Source: Azonexaceae bacterium (GTDB lineage: Bacteria > Pseudomonadota > Gammaproteobacteria > Burkholderiales > Rhodocyclaceae). Taken from it: 64,000 nucleotides of DNA. The translations under genes and the position numbers were made by a program. This document shows, in pieces, positions 34,625 through 42,684 of the stretch; the first letter of the stretch is position 1; every line of letters starts with the position of its first letter. Location of the stretch: assembly GCA_013335535.1 (NCBI GenBank), contig JAAXVL010000003.1, positions 186,001 through 250,000 on the forward strand, in the 5' to 3' direction. The notes under the pieces were generated by a model. The model ran no database searches. It was not told where the DNA came from and saw only the letters and a program-made list of their open reading frames with translations.

Positions 34625-35761
34625 ATGACGCTCATTCAGGTAGTACCAGCAAGTATCGCTCGAACGACCCCTCAGGAACTCGCCCTATCAGGTTCCTGGA
34701 CGGCGCGTGGTATCGGCCAGATCGAAACGCAACTCAAGGCCTTGTCGGCGTCTTCCGGATCGACCATGGTCGTCGATGCCTCGCGCATCGAGGCCTTTGA
34801 CACGGCTGGTGCCTGGATTGTGCAAAAGCTGCGGCGTCGCCTGGGTGGGGAATGTGTCAGCATGGAGATCCGACAACTCAGGCCGGAATTCGCCAGACTG
34901 CTTGAAGTCGTTGGCCAGGAAATTGCCCATCGGGCAGGCGCAGCCAATCATGATCCCGACCTGTCTCCGACCCGGCTTGAAAGCCTCGGCCGAGCCACGG
35001 CGGAGGCTTTTGAACAGGGCAGGGCGCTCCTCGGTTTTATCGGGAAATGCACATTCGTTCTCGGGCGCTGCCTTGCCCACCCGCAGCGCCTCCGCTGGCA
35101 CCCCATCCTCTACAACATCCGCAGCGCCGGCTTCGACGCCTTGCCCATCGTCGGCTTGCTCTCCTTTCTGCTCGGGATCGTCATCGCCTATCAGGGGGCT
35201 GACCAACTCCGTCAGTACGGCGCGAATATCTTTGTTGCAGATCTGGTCGGCCTTTCGATGCTGCGCGAATTCGCCCCTTTGATCACGGCCATTATCGTGG
35301 CCGGCCGCTCGGGGTCGGCCTACGCCGCACAGATCGGCACCATGGCAGTGACCGAGGAGATCGACGCCATGCGCACCATCGGCATCGCGCCGCTGGAGCT
35401 GCTGGTGTTGCCCAAGTTCATCGCCTTGCTCATCGCGCTCCCTCTGCTTACGGTGTTTGCCGACGTTCTTGGCGTCTTTGGCGGCATGCTGATGGCGCGC
35501 GCCCAGCTGGCGGTCAGCTACGTTGAATTCCTTGATCGCTTCGTCAAGACGGTCAGCGTTACCGCTTATCTGATCGGCGTTGGCAAGGCACCGGTGTTTG
35601 CCGCCATCATCGTCACCATCGGCTGTTTTCAGGGTTTTCGCACGCATGGCGGTCCTGACAGTGTCGGTCGGCAGACCACGCGCAGCGTCGTCCAGTCGAT
35701 TTTCCTGGTAATCGTGGCCGACGCGCTGTTCTCGGTCGCCTTCAGCGCACTGGATCTCTGA
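34625..35761 (+). CDS. mlaE: MlaE-type lipid ABC permease with STAS-like N-terminus
   Basis: The 378-aa protein joins an N-terminal STAS-like (MlaB-type) domain (about residues 15-100: LALSGSWTARGIG, TMVVDASRIEAFDTAGAWIV) to an MlaE permease. The permease has the expected segments GFDALPIVGLLSFLLGIVIA, LREFAPLITAIIVAGRSGSA, YAAQIGTMAVTEEIDAMRTI and PLELLVLPKFIALLIALPLL. It works with the ATPase and MCE-domain protein that follow to move phospholipids between inner and outer membranes. ATG 34625 is preferred over a longer frame; its ribosome site is weak. Confidence 0.92.
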   Translation: MTLIQVVPASIARTTPQELALSGSWTARGIGQIETQLKALSASSGSTMVVDASRIEAFDTAGAWIVQKLRRRLGGECVSMEIRQLRPEFARLLEVVGQEIAHRAGAANHDPDLSPTRLESLGRATAEAFEQGRALLGFIGKCTFVLGRCLAHPQRLRWHPILYNIRSAGFDALPIVGLLSFLLGIVIAYQGADQLRQYGANIFVADLVGLSMLREFAPLITAIIVAGRSGSAYAAQIGTMAVTEEIDAMRTIGIAPLELLVLPKFIALLIALPLLTVFADVLGVFGGMLMARAQLAVSYVEFLDRFVKTVSVTAYLIGVGKAPVFAAIIVTIGCFQGFRTHGGPDSVGRQTTRSVVQSIFLVIVADALFSVAFSALDL

Positions 35762-35762
35762 A

Positions 35763-36554
35763 ATGACAAGCCTGGCTTCTCTTGAGAATAACGTCATCGA
35801 GATCAGCCAGCTGACGACGCGTTTCGGTGAGCATGTCGTCCATGCCGGACTCGATCTGGTTGTCCGTCGGGCCGAGATTCTGGCGCTGGTCGGCGGCTCG
35901 GGTTCCGGGAAATCGACGCTGCTCCGGGAAATCATCCTGCTGCAACAACCCGAGTCGGGCTCGATCAAGGTACTCGGCGTCGATCTGGAAAACATCAGTG
36001 ATGCGGCTGCCCTCGCTTTGCGCCAGCGCTGGGGCGTGATGTTCCAGAGTGGTGGCCTGTTCGGTTCGCTGACTGTCAGGGAAAACGTCGGCCTGCCGCT
36101 GCGTGAGCACACCGGGCTGAGCGACGCGCTGATCGACGAAATAGCCGACTGGAAGCTGGCCATGGCTGGCCTCGATCCGGAAGTCGGGGCGCAATATCCG
36201 ACCGAACTGAGCGGCGGCATGATGAAACGGGCCTCACTCGCTCGCGCCCTGGCTCTCGACCCGGAACTACTTTTTCTTGACGAGCCGACCGCCGGCCTCG
36301 ACCCCGAGAGCGCAGACGAAATTGACCAATTGATCAGAAAGCTGCGCGATCTCTTCGGCCTGAGCATCGTCATCATTACCCACGACCTCGATCTCCTTTG
36401 GCAAGTTTCCGACCGCGTTGCCGTGCTGGCCGACGGCAAGGTGCTAGGCGTCGGTTCGATGGCCGAGTTGGCCCAGCTCAATATCCCCGCCATCCGGAAA
36501 TTCTTCGATGGTCCTCGCGGCCGGGCGGCGCAGCAACAGACAGGGTTGAGATGA
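35763..36554 (+). CDS. mlaF: MlaF-type lipid ABC transporter ATPase
   Basis: The 263-aa ATPase has Walker A LVGGSGSGKSTLLR, Q-loop VMFQSGGLFGSLTVRENVG, signature LSGGMMKRASLARAL and Walker B LLFLDEPTAGLDPESADEID, then ITHD. SGGLF and GGMMKR are typical of the MlaF/Mkl family. It drives the lipid transporter with the preceding permease. It starts 1 base after the permease stop and its own stop overlaps the ATG of the MCE protein. Confidence 0.95.
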   Translation: MTSLASLENNVIEISQLTTRFGEHVVHAGLDLVVRRAEILALVGGSGSGKSTLLREIILLQQPESGSIKVLGVDLENISDAAALALRQRWGVMFQSGGLFGSLTVRENVGLPLREHTGLSDALIDEIADWKLAMAGLDPEVGAQYPTELSGGMMKRASLARALALDPELLFLDEPTAGLDPESADEIDQLIRKLRDLFGLSIVIITHDLDLLWQVSDRVAVLADGKVLGVGSMAELAQLNIPAIRKFFDGPRGRAAQQQTGLR

Positions 36555-37504
36555 TGGAAACGAAAGTCAATTACGCCGCTGTCGGCGCCTTCGTCCTGAT
36601 CCTCGGTGCCGCGCTGGTCGCTGGCTTTCTCTGGCTGGCCTCGGGCGGTGCCTTCCAGAAGAAATACGACCTTTATCTGGCTATCGAAGACGAGTCGGTC
36701 GCTGGTCTGAACCTCAATGCGCCGGTCAAATACAACGGTGTCGATGTCGGTAAGGTACGGCAAATCGAGCTCGATCCGAGCAATCCAGAACGCGTAAACC
36801 TGCTCTTCGCCATCGAGCGCGGCACGCCAATCAAGGAAGACACCTTGGCGGTCCTCAAAACGCAGGGGCTGACCGGCATCGCCTATGTCGAACTGAGCGG
36901 CGGCGCGGACCATGCGCAGCTTTTGCAGGCCGCAGCGGGCAGCGAATATCCGGTCATCCGCACCAAGCCATCGCTCAGCGCACGCCTGGAGAACGTACTG
37001 ACTAGCGTTCTGGCCAAGCTCGATAGCACCTCGAACAACCTCAATGCCATGCTCAGTGCGGAAAACCAGGCGGTCTTCAAGAGCACACTGGCCGACCTCG
37101 CCAGCGTCACGCACACCCTCGCCGCGCGCAAGGAAACGATTGATGCCGGCCTGATCGATGCGGCCCGGACGATGAAGAATTCCGCACAGGCAAGTGCCGG
37201 GCTCGAGCCGCTGATCGCCCGTCTCGGACGTAGCGCCGACGCCGTCGAGAAGATGGGGAACGAAGTGGCACAAACCAGCGCCAGTGCCGGCAGGACCATC
37301 AACTCGGTGGGCAGCGACGTCAACCGTTTTACTGCGGAAACACTGCCCCAGCTGGAACGTCTGCTCGGCGAACTGAGTGTGCTGACGACCTCGCTGCGCC
37401 GCCTTAGCGAACAAACCGAACGCAATCCTTCCGGGCTGCTGTTCGGACACAAGCCGGTGCCGGATGGACCGGGAGAGTCACCGCGAGGAGCACGGAATCC
37501 ATGA
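36551..37504 (+). CDS. mlaD: MlaD-type MCE-domain protein
   Basis: The 317-aa protein has one N-terminal membrane helix (YAAVGAFVLILGAALVAGFL) and an MCE domain at about residues 38-115 (YDLYLAIEDESVAGLNLNAP, VKYNGVDVGKVRQIELDPSN, LKTQGLTGIAYVELSGG). A long helical C-terminal region follows. It forms the periplasmic hexameric ring that carries lipids through the Mla/Mce transporter. The C-terminal tail is longer than in E. coli MlaD, as in PqiB/Mce-type proteins. Its stop overlaps the start of the auxiliary lipoprotein. Confidence 0.92.
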   Translation: MMETKVNYAAVGAFVLILGAALVAGFLWLASGGAFQKKYDLYLAIEDESVAGLNLNAPVKYNGVDVGKVRQIELDPSNPERVNLLFAIERGTPIKEDTLAVLKTQGLTGIAYVELSGGADHAQLLQAAAGSEYPVIRTKPSLSARLENVLTSVLAKLDSTSNNLNAMLSAENQAVFKSTLADLASVTHTLAARKETIDAGLIDAARTMKNSAQASAGLEPLIARLGRSADAVEKMGNEVAQTSASAGRTINSVGSDVNRFTAETLPQLERLLGELSVLTTSLRRLSEQTERNPSGLLFGHKPVPDGPGESPRGARNP

Positions 37505-38217
37505 TCAGAACGTCCGATAGAAGCTTATGCCGGCTCGCCTACGCCGGAATCTGGCTGGTACTGCTTGGTGCCTGCAGCGTTCTTGACGCGACCAAGGAGG
37601 CGCCGCCTGCCTACTATTCGCTTTACGGTGCGCGGCCTGCTAGCAGCTCATTGAGCCCTGTGCCATGGTCGATTGCGGTACCAACGCTGATCGTCAATCC
37701 GCCGCATGCTGCGGCTGGTTTCGATAGCCACCGCATCATCTACGTCCGTGAGCCGCTCTTGTTGGAGTATTTTGCCCGCAGCGAGTGGGTTGATACGCCG
37801 GCCCGGATGATCGCGCCAAGCATTGTCGCTGCGCTCGAAAACACTGGCGCCTTTCGCGCAGTCGTCCTGACGCCGAGTTCCGCTGCCGGGGACCTCCGTC
37901 TCGATGTGGAAATCCTTCGTCTGCAGCATGAGTTCGCCAGCACACCCAGCCGCGTCCGTTTCACGCTGCGAGCCTACCTGGTCGACAACGAAACACGTCA
38001 GGTCCTCGCCCGGCGAGAGTTTGACGAGACCGTTGTGGCGGCGCAAGCCGATCCCTACGGTGGGGTGATTGCCGCAAATGGTGCTGTGCAAAAGGTCATG
38101 CTACGCTTGGCCAGCTTTTGCGCCGAAGCGGCGGGCAGTTGGGTACCAGCCGACAGCCGGCGCCACAAAGCAGGCGAATTGCTCCAGTCCAGCCGATCTT
38201 CGGCCTCCTCGAATTGA
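37501..38217 (+). CDS. ABC-type transport auxiliary lipoprotein (PqiC-like)
   Basis: The 238-aa protein has a lipoprotein signal (LAYAGIWLVLLGACSVLD) and an ABC-transport auxiliary domain (PF03886-type): YYSLYGARPASSSLSPVPWS, YVREPLLLEYFARSEWVDTP and DLRLDVEILRLQHEFASTPS. PqiC-like lipoproteins sit in the outer membrane and form a ring that receives the MCE tunnel. Its ATG overlaps the MCE-protein stop (ATGA), completing a four-gene unit. No separate MlaC- or MlaB-like gene is seen in the window. Confidence 0.9.
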   Translation: MIRTSDRSLCRLAYAGIWLVLLGACSVLDATKEAPPAYYSLYGARPASSSLSPVPWSIAVPTLIVNPPHAAAGFDSHRIIYVREPLLLEYFARSEWVDTPARMIAPSIVAALENTGAFRAVVLTPSSAAGDLRLDVEILRLQHEFASTPSRVRFTLRAYLVDNETRQVLARREFDETVVAAQADPYGGVIAANGAVQKVMLRLASFCAEAAGSWVPADSRRHKAGELLQSSRSSASSN

Positions 38218-38407
38218 TTCCTGGCCGTTAAATGCGCTATTGATTGATCCGGTTTGGCCGAGAAGACCGAAATCACCGGTGCAGCGATCGCTCCGATTAG
38301 ACCGGGTCAATACAATACCCAGTGCTGCAATTCCACCAACGGCTACATGCTCGCCTACGCCGGTAACGTCAATGTTGCGAGGCTGGCTGGCGCTTTTTAC
38401 GTCGAGT

Positions 38408-38427
38408 TATGTGCGATACCGAACATA
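38408..38427 (+). promoter_or_regulatory. 20-bp palindromic stress operator, copy 13
   Basis: TATGTGCGATACCGAACATA; outer halves TATGT/ACATA are perfectly inverted. No gene starts within 300 bases downstream. Confidence 0.55.
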
Positions 38428-38662
38428 AGGGCTTGGCCTAAACACGGACAGTAAATGCATATGGATCCTTGGCCAAGAACGCCTGGCCGGGGTTTGGGGT
38501 TGTCATATGCGGACCAAGATCATGTCCTACCGTTTCGTTGTCTGTCTGAGTCTTAGGTTGGCAGCGGCCCTGATAATCGCTTGATTGGGCGTCGAATCTG
38601 TTGCCGTGATCGCAGATGCCGATGCCGATGCCGATGGCAAGCGCCTGACCGGCAACGCCCCT

Positions 38663-38682
38663 TGTGTGCGATGGCAGACAGA
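38663..38682 (+). promoter_or_regulatory. 20-bp palindromic stress operator, copy 14
   Basis: TGTGTGCGATGGCAGACAGA, 55 bases upstream of the short leader frame at 38738 and 126 bases before the transglutaminase start. Confidence 0.65.
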
Positions 38683-38737
38683 TACGTTGCAATGCCTTGA
38701 TGGATAGTCTCCAGCAGTGACGTTTCGGAGGTTCAGT

Positions 38738-38812
38738 GTGGAAAATCAAAAACCGGTGTCGGCCGAACAAAGCGAGGCACCGGGGTTGCATCCGGGTGGA
38801 GTCGCATCGTGA
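38738..38812 (+). CDS. Possible 24-aa leader peptide coupled to the transglutaminase gene
   Basis: GTG at 38738 has GGAGG 6 bases upstream, the best ribosome site in this region. It encodes MENQKPVSAEQSEAPGLHPG plus GVAS and stops at 38810-38812. The stop overlaps the GTG start of the next gene (GTGA). This suggests translational coupling; the peptide itself is not recognised. Confidence 0.45.
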   Translation: MENQKPVSAEQSEAPGLHPGGVAS

Positions 38813-39741
38813 TCCGCATGGATTTGCGGGTCGAGTTGGACTATGAAATTGCTCCACCAGGCGCCGACTTTATTTTCAATATCCAGGTTGCGCGCACACC
38901 CCGTCAGACCATCATTGCCGAAAGGCTGACGTTGAACCAGCCGGTTGCCCAGCGCGTGCATACGGATCTGGCCAATGCTAACCGTTACCTGTACGTGCAT
39001 GCCTTGCCCGGTGAGTTGAAGCTGGTGTATTCGGCGACCGTCGATCTTGCCCACCATTTCGCCGACCCGGCGGAAATTGCCGAGATTCCGGTGTGCGATC
39101 TGCCACCCGATGCCATCGGCTACATCTATCCCAGCCGTTATTGCCAGTCGGACCTGCTGACCAAGCTGGCAAGTGCCGAGTTCGGCAACCTGCTCCGGGG
39201 TTATGGTCGTGTCCAGGCGATCCAGAGCTGGGTTCAAAGCCAAGTCAAATTCACCTCGAACAGTTCAAATTCAAATACCTCGGCTATTGAAACACTGGCC
39301 CAGCACGTCGGCGTCTGTCGAGATTTTGCCCACCTGATGATCGCCCTGTGCCGGGCGGTCAATATTCCGGCGCGCTTTGCCAGTGGTACTGATTACGGCG
39401 CCGATCCCGCCCTCGGCTTGCCTGATTTTCAGGCCTACGTCGAGGTCTTTCTCGGTGACCGCCGGTACATCTTCGATCCATCCGGTACCGCCATCCCGAT
39501 GGGTTTTGTGCGTTTTGGTACTGGCCGCGATGCCGCCGACGTGTCATTCGCCACCATCTTTGGCAGCGTTCGCTCACGGGCGCCGGTGATTCGGGCGGTC
39601 GCCGTAAACGATCAGGCGCGTGGCATGGTGCTTCCATCTCTTTGCCATGCCGCGCTGTCGACCGATGGTGTCAGGGATGATGCCTTGTTCCGCGAACCGG
39701 TATCCAGTCCGGGAAATACGGGTGACAGCAACACCCGGTAA
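38809..39741 (+). CDS. Transglutaminase-like protein with altered triad
   Basis: The 310-aa protein has an N-terminal beta domain (LRVELDYEIAPPGADFIFNI) and a transglutaminase-like cysteine core. The nucleophile is in HVGVCRDFAHLMIALCRAVN. The second active-site stretch reads LPDFQAYVEVFLGDRRYIFD: relatives have His at the Q of DFQAY, while the Asp of FDPSG is kept. The usual activity is peptide-bond or amide hydrolysis or transfer, but this copy may be inactive or altered. Start choices are GTG 38809, coupled to the leader frame, and ATG 38818. Confidence 0.82.
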   Translation: MIRMDLRVELDYEIAPPGADFIFNIQVARTPRQTIIAERLTLNQPVAQRVHTDLANANRYLYVHALPGELKLVYSATVDLAHHFADPAEIAEIPVCDLPPDAIGYIYPSRYCQSDLLTKLASAEFGNLLRGYGRVQAIQSWVQSQVKFTSNSSNSNTSAIETLAQHVGVCRDFAHLMIALCRAVNIPARFASGTDYGADPALGLPDFQAYVEVFLGDRRYIFDPSGTAIPMGFVRFGTGRDAADVSFATIFGSVRSRAPVIRAVAVNDQARGMVLPSLCHAALSTDGVRDDALFREPVSSPGNTGDSNTR

Positions 39742-39784
39742 GTACGTTCCAGAAACATTATTTGACCAACAAGGGAAGATCGCC

Positions 39785-40279
39785 ATGACCAGTTATCGCA
39801 GCATTTTCTCCGCCATTTTGCTCGCTTCGAGTCTCGCCGGATTCGCCGCACCCGTCGTCGCCGCCCCATATGAATGCGGGGTCAAAGGAGATCGTGGAAA
39901 CTATTTCGAACACCGGGGTGAGCGGATGGAGCGCCATCACAAAAGGCTTCTTGAGGCCCTGAAACTGTCGCCCGAACAGGAGGTCGCCTGGAAGAAATTC
40001 GTCGCCTCCGATGGCACGATGCGGATGGACCGAGGCGCCATGAAATCAGACGACTGGGCGAAGCTGACTTCCCCGGAGCGGGCGGAAAGGATGCTGGAGC
40101 TGCTGAAGGAACGGCAGACGCGTATGGGAGAGCATGTCGCAGCGCTCAAGGAGTTTTATGCCGTGCTGACGCCTGAGCAGAAGGCCACATTCGACAAATT
40201 TCATAGCGGTCCGCGACAAGGGATGCACGGGAAGCGGGATCGCCGAAATTACAATCCGGAAAGATCTGCACCCAAGTAA
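39785..40279 (+). CDS. Spy/CpxP-like LTXXQ periplasmic protein
   Basis: The 164-aa protein has a signal peptide (SIFSAILLASSLAGFAAPVVA) and two LTxxQ-type helices: LKLSPEQEVAWKKFVASDGT and AVLTPEQKATFDKFHSG. This is the Spy/CpxP layout, small helical cradles that act as ATP-independent chaperones or metal sensors in the periplasm. The basic tail (GPRQGMHGKRDRRNYNPE) may hold metal. AAGGGAAGATCGCC precedes the ATG. It lies 43 bases after the transglutaminase-like gene and ends at a strong terminator. Confidence 0.85.
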   Translation: MTSYRSIFSAILLASSLAGFAAPVVAAPYECGVKGDRGNYFEHRGERMERHHKRLLEALKLSPEQEVAWKKFVASDGTMRMDRGAMKSDDWAKLTSPERAERMLELLKERQTRMGEHVAALKEFYAVLTPEQKATFDKFHSGPRQGMHGKRDRRNYNPERSAPK

Positions 40280-40305
40280 TCAAGGCGTTGAATATCTCGG
40301 TTTCT

Positions 40306-40330
40306 GGCCCGGCCGTCATGCCGGGCCTTT
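40306..40330 (+). terminator. Intrinsic terminator after the Spy-like gene
   Basis: GGCCCGGC (40306-40313) and GCCGGGCC (40320-40327) form a perfect 8-bp GC stem with a 6-base loop, followed by TTTCC. Confidence 0.7.
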
Positions 40331-40395
40331 CCACTTTGCCGTTTGACTTGCTGCAAGCCTGGCCGAAAATCGACTGCGGCGGCTAGCCGGTGGGA

Positions 40396-40415
40396 TACGC
40401 GCGCTATCACACAGA
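40396..40415 (+). promoter_or_regulatory. 20-bp palindromic stress operator, copy 15
   Basis: TACGCGCGCTATCACACAGA, 100 bases upstream of the hydrolase start at 40516. Confidence 0.6.
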
Positions 40416-40515
40416 TCATCCTGGATTCGATGTGCAATCTTAGGTAATCGTGGGCATCGGAAAGAAATCACGACAGCCTGCAGTTGCGACAACGACCACT
40501 ATCAGGAGCACCCCC

Positions 40516-41220
40516 ATGAAACCGAATATCTTGTTATTGCCGGGACTACTCAATGACGCAAGCGTGTTCACGGAACAGATTGCCGCGTTGTCCACGGTGG
40601 CTAAAGTAGAAGTCGGCGACCTGAGCATTGCCGAGACGATTACCGATATGGCTGCGAGCATACTCAAGTCTGCCTCGGCCAAGCACTTCGTGCTTCTGGG
40701 GCTGTCGCTAGGCGGCTATGTTGCCTTCGAAATCATGCGCCAGGCGCCTGAGCGGGTGGCTGGCCTGGTGCTGATGGATACCACGGCCCGCCCCGATACC
40801 CCCGAGTCCAGTGCGAAGCGTGAAGCACTGATCAAACTCGCTGCAACCGATCTCGATGCGGCGACTGAACAACTACTGCCTCTTCTCTCACATCCGGATC
40901 GGATGAATCTCCCGGCGGTACGCGGCGTCATCCAGTCAATGGCGAGCGGCCTTGGGAAGGAAGTTTTTGAGCGCCAGCAGCGGGCAATCATGGGCCGCCC
41001 CGATAGCCGGCCTACCCTGAAAAGCATTGCCTGCCCGACGCTGGTGATCTGTGGCCAGAATGACCTGATTACCCCACCCGAATTGGCAACCGAGATTGCT
41101 GACGGAATCAAGCACGCCAAGCTTGAGCTCATCGCGCAGTGCGGCCACTTGTCTACGCTGGATCAACCGGAGCTTGTCTGCGGCCTCTTGCTTGACTGGA
41201 TCAAGCACAACAAATTCTGA
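40516..41220 (+). CDS. Alpha/beta-fold hydrolase
   Basis: The 234-aa protein is a compact alpha/beta hydrolase: oxyanion region ILLLPGLLNDASVFTEQIAA, nucleophile elbow FVLLGLSLGGYVAFEIM (GLSLGG), Asp in LVICGQNDLITPPELATEIA and His in LIAQCGHLSTLDQPE. MhpC/BioH-like enzymes have this size. The substrate is unknown. AGGAG lies about 7 bases before the ATG. HiPIP follows 80 bases later. Confidence 0.88.
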   Translation: MKPNILLLPGLLNDASVFTEQIAALSTVAKVEVGDLSIAETITDMAASILKSASAKHFVLLGLSLGGYVAFEIMRQAPERVAGLVLMDTTARPDTPESSAKREALIKLAATDLDAATEQLLPLLSHPDRMNLPAVRGVIQSMASGLGKEVFERQQRAIMGRPDSRPTLKSIACPTLVICGQNDLITPPELATEIADGIKHAKLELIAQCGHLSTLDQPELVCGLLLDWIKHNKF

Positions 41221-41300
41221 CCATTTCGCGATTCCAGGCCGCCTGAATTCGATCCGCCGCCAATTTTGAAGCTTCATCAATGTTTGCAAAGGAGATCGTC

Positions 41301-41606
41301 ATGGACAAGATAAATCAATCGCGCCGAGCTGTTTTCCGCGCGGCTGTAGCGACTGGCTGCGTGCTATGCGTGCCAGCCGCCTTCGCTGCCGATGGCACGA
41401 CAAAAAGCACGAAACCCATGCCTGGAGATGCCTCGTCTCAGGTTAAAAAAACGCCACAGGCTAGCGCGCAATATCAAGCCAAACCCAAGGGCGAGCAAAA
41501 GTGCGCTCTATGCACCCACTTCGTCGCTGAATCGAATACCTGCAAACTGGTTGAGGGGAAAATCAGTCCGGATGGCTGGTGTACCTTGTGGGCGAAGAAA
41601 GCCTGA
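41301..41606 (+). CDS. High-potential iron-sulfur protein (HiPIP)
   Basis: The 101-aa protein has a Tat-like signal (SRRAVFRAAVATGCVLCVPA) and four cluster Cys: C-x2-C in KCALCTHFVAES, one in NTCKLVEGKISPDGWC and the last before TLWAKK. This is the HiPIP pattern, a periplasmic 4Fe-4S carrier that shuttles electrons from the bc1 complex to oxidases or reaction centres in Proteobacteria. AAAGGAG precedes the ATG. No partner enzyme is adjacent. Confidence 0.9.
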   Translation: MDKINQSRRAVFRAAVATGCVLCVPAAFAADGTTKSTKPMPGDASSQVKKTPQASAQYQAKPKGEQKCALCTHFVAESNTCKLVEGKISPDGWCTLWAKKA

Positions 41607-41650
41607 TGTTTTGATAATTGCAGCCACAGGCAATCTTTTTCTGCCCGCAA

Positions 41651-41687
41651 TATTTCAATATTGGCCATTTTTTCCGGTTGACCGTAG
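41651..41687 (+). repeat. Dispersed CCGGTTGACCGTG element, copy 6
   Basis: TATTTCAATATTGGCCA then TTTTTTCCGGTTGACCGTAG. Intergenic, 45 bases after the HiPIP stop. Confidence 0.75.
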
Positions 41688-41855
41688 CATCGCCGTTCAG
41701 CCGGGAAGGGCTATCGACAAGGTGGTTTTTTGCTTTCGATTGGCCTGACTGTCCCGTCAGGCCATCCAGACCGCTGCGGCCATGCGTGGGCCGTATCAGG
41801 CCCGAGCAATTTCGCCGGACAAAGCCAGGTTCGTAACTTTGTGAGTTTCGGTACC

Positions 41856-41930
41856 TTATCGCAGGCCAAAAAACGACAAGACGACGAGGACGATTACGAC
41901 CAGCCCAACGATGTAGATAATATTGTTCAT
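41856..41930 (-). CDS. 24-aa single-helix membrane peptide
   Basis: Reading the minus strand, ATG at 41930 opens MNNIIYIVGLVVIVLVVLSF plus FGLR, a single hydrophobic helix. AAGGGAAATACTG gives a good ribosome site, and a palindromic operator lies 94 bases upstream at the distance seen for other stress genes. It would be a very small inner-membrane stress peptide. Too short for family assignment. Confidence 0.6.
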   Translation of the reverse strand: MNNIIYIVGLVVIVLVVLSFFGLR

Positions 41931-42024
41931 CAGTATTTCCCTTCGGGTGGAGGGCAGGCGATGCGCACCATGAGCATGGTTTGCTACCCGCTGAGTTTCA
42001 CCTTACGCCACCGCGCCGTGATGC

Positions 42025-42044
42025 TCTGTACGCCAACGCGCACA
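42025..42044 (-). promoter_or_regulatory. 20-bp palindromic stress operator, copy 16
   Basis: Minus-strand reading TGTGCGCGTTGGCGTACAGA, 94 bases upstream of the 24-aa membrane peptide. Confidence 0.65.
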
Positions 42045-42075
42045 AAAGCCAGCCGGAAAGGCTCCCCGTCCATTG

Positions 42076-42684
42076 CTATTCGGCGTGAGCAATTCGCACT
42101 ATTTCCCGGGCAATATTTTCGGGTGACAAAATGAAATCGATGCAGCCGCTGGCAATCGCGCTTTCCGGCATATCGGGCTGCTTTGCGGTACTCAGTGTCT
42201 GAGCAATCGTAATGCCGCCGATTTCTTTGATGCCGCATAGCGCGGCGGCGCCGTCACCGTCGTAGCCGGAGACAATGACTGCAATCAGCTTGCCGTCCCA
42301 GTATTCGGTGAGCGAGCGCAGAAAAACCGTAATCACATCAGGCCAGCCCCGCGGCTTTGATATTGGCTTGAGGTGAAACTCCTCGCCATCGATGTGCAAA
42401 TCCCGATTGGCCGGAATAATGAAGACATGGTCTGGCGCGATCAACAGCTTTTCCGTGATCAGATCGACCGGCATCGTGGTGAAGCGCGGCAGCACTTCAT
42501 GGAGTTGCGTTGGCACGGTTGTGATGTGATTCACGATGACGATGGCCACTCCCATGCCGCACGGCAGGTTCTGCAATAGCCGGATATAGGCGTCGAGTCC
42601 GCCGGCTGAACCGCCGATGCAGACGATAGGGAATTTTTTCACCCTAATTTCCGTTTTGCCGGCGAGGGAATTTTCATTCGCCAT
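42076..42684 (-). CDS. Stand-alone CheB-type methylesterase domain
   Basis: The 202-aa protein is a CheB catalytic domain without a receiver domain. Ser is in IVCIGGSAGGLDAYIRLL, His in IVIVNHITTVPTQLHEVLPR and Asp in VIVSGYDGDGAAALCGIKEI; TIAQTLSTAKQPDMPESAIA is also typical. CheB removes methyl esters from chemoreceptors; lone CheB domains occur outside chemotaxis clusters and their targets are unknown. Its first 11 bases overlap the end of the J-domain gene upstream on the same strand. Confidence 0.9.
   Translation of the reverse strand: MANENSLAGKTEIRVKKFPIVCIGGSAGGLDAYIRLLQNLPCGMGVAIVIVNHITTVPTQLHEVLPRFTTMPVDLITEKLLIAPDHVFIIPANRDLHIDGEEFHLKPISKPRGWPDVITVFLRSLTEYWDGKLIAVIVSGYDGDGAAALCGIKEIGGITIAQTLSTAKQPDMPESAIASGCIDFILSPENIAREIVRIAHAE

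Larger units (their letters stand above)
38218..38737. other. Gene-poor spacer with two operator copies
   Basis: No protein gene is visible in these 520 bases. Two palindromic operators lie here (38408-38427 and 38663-38682). A short tandem repeat of GATGCC (three units at about 38614-38631) lies between them. Confidence 0.5.

Noticed and set aside
34688..37450. 920-codon open frame on the minus strand
   Set aside because: It lies opposite mlaE-mlaF-mlaD, has no recognisable domain and reflects high-GC codon bias.
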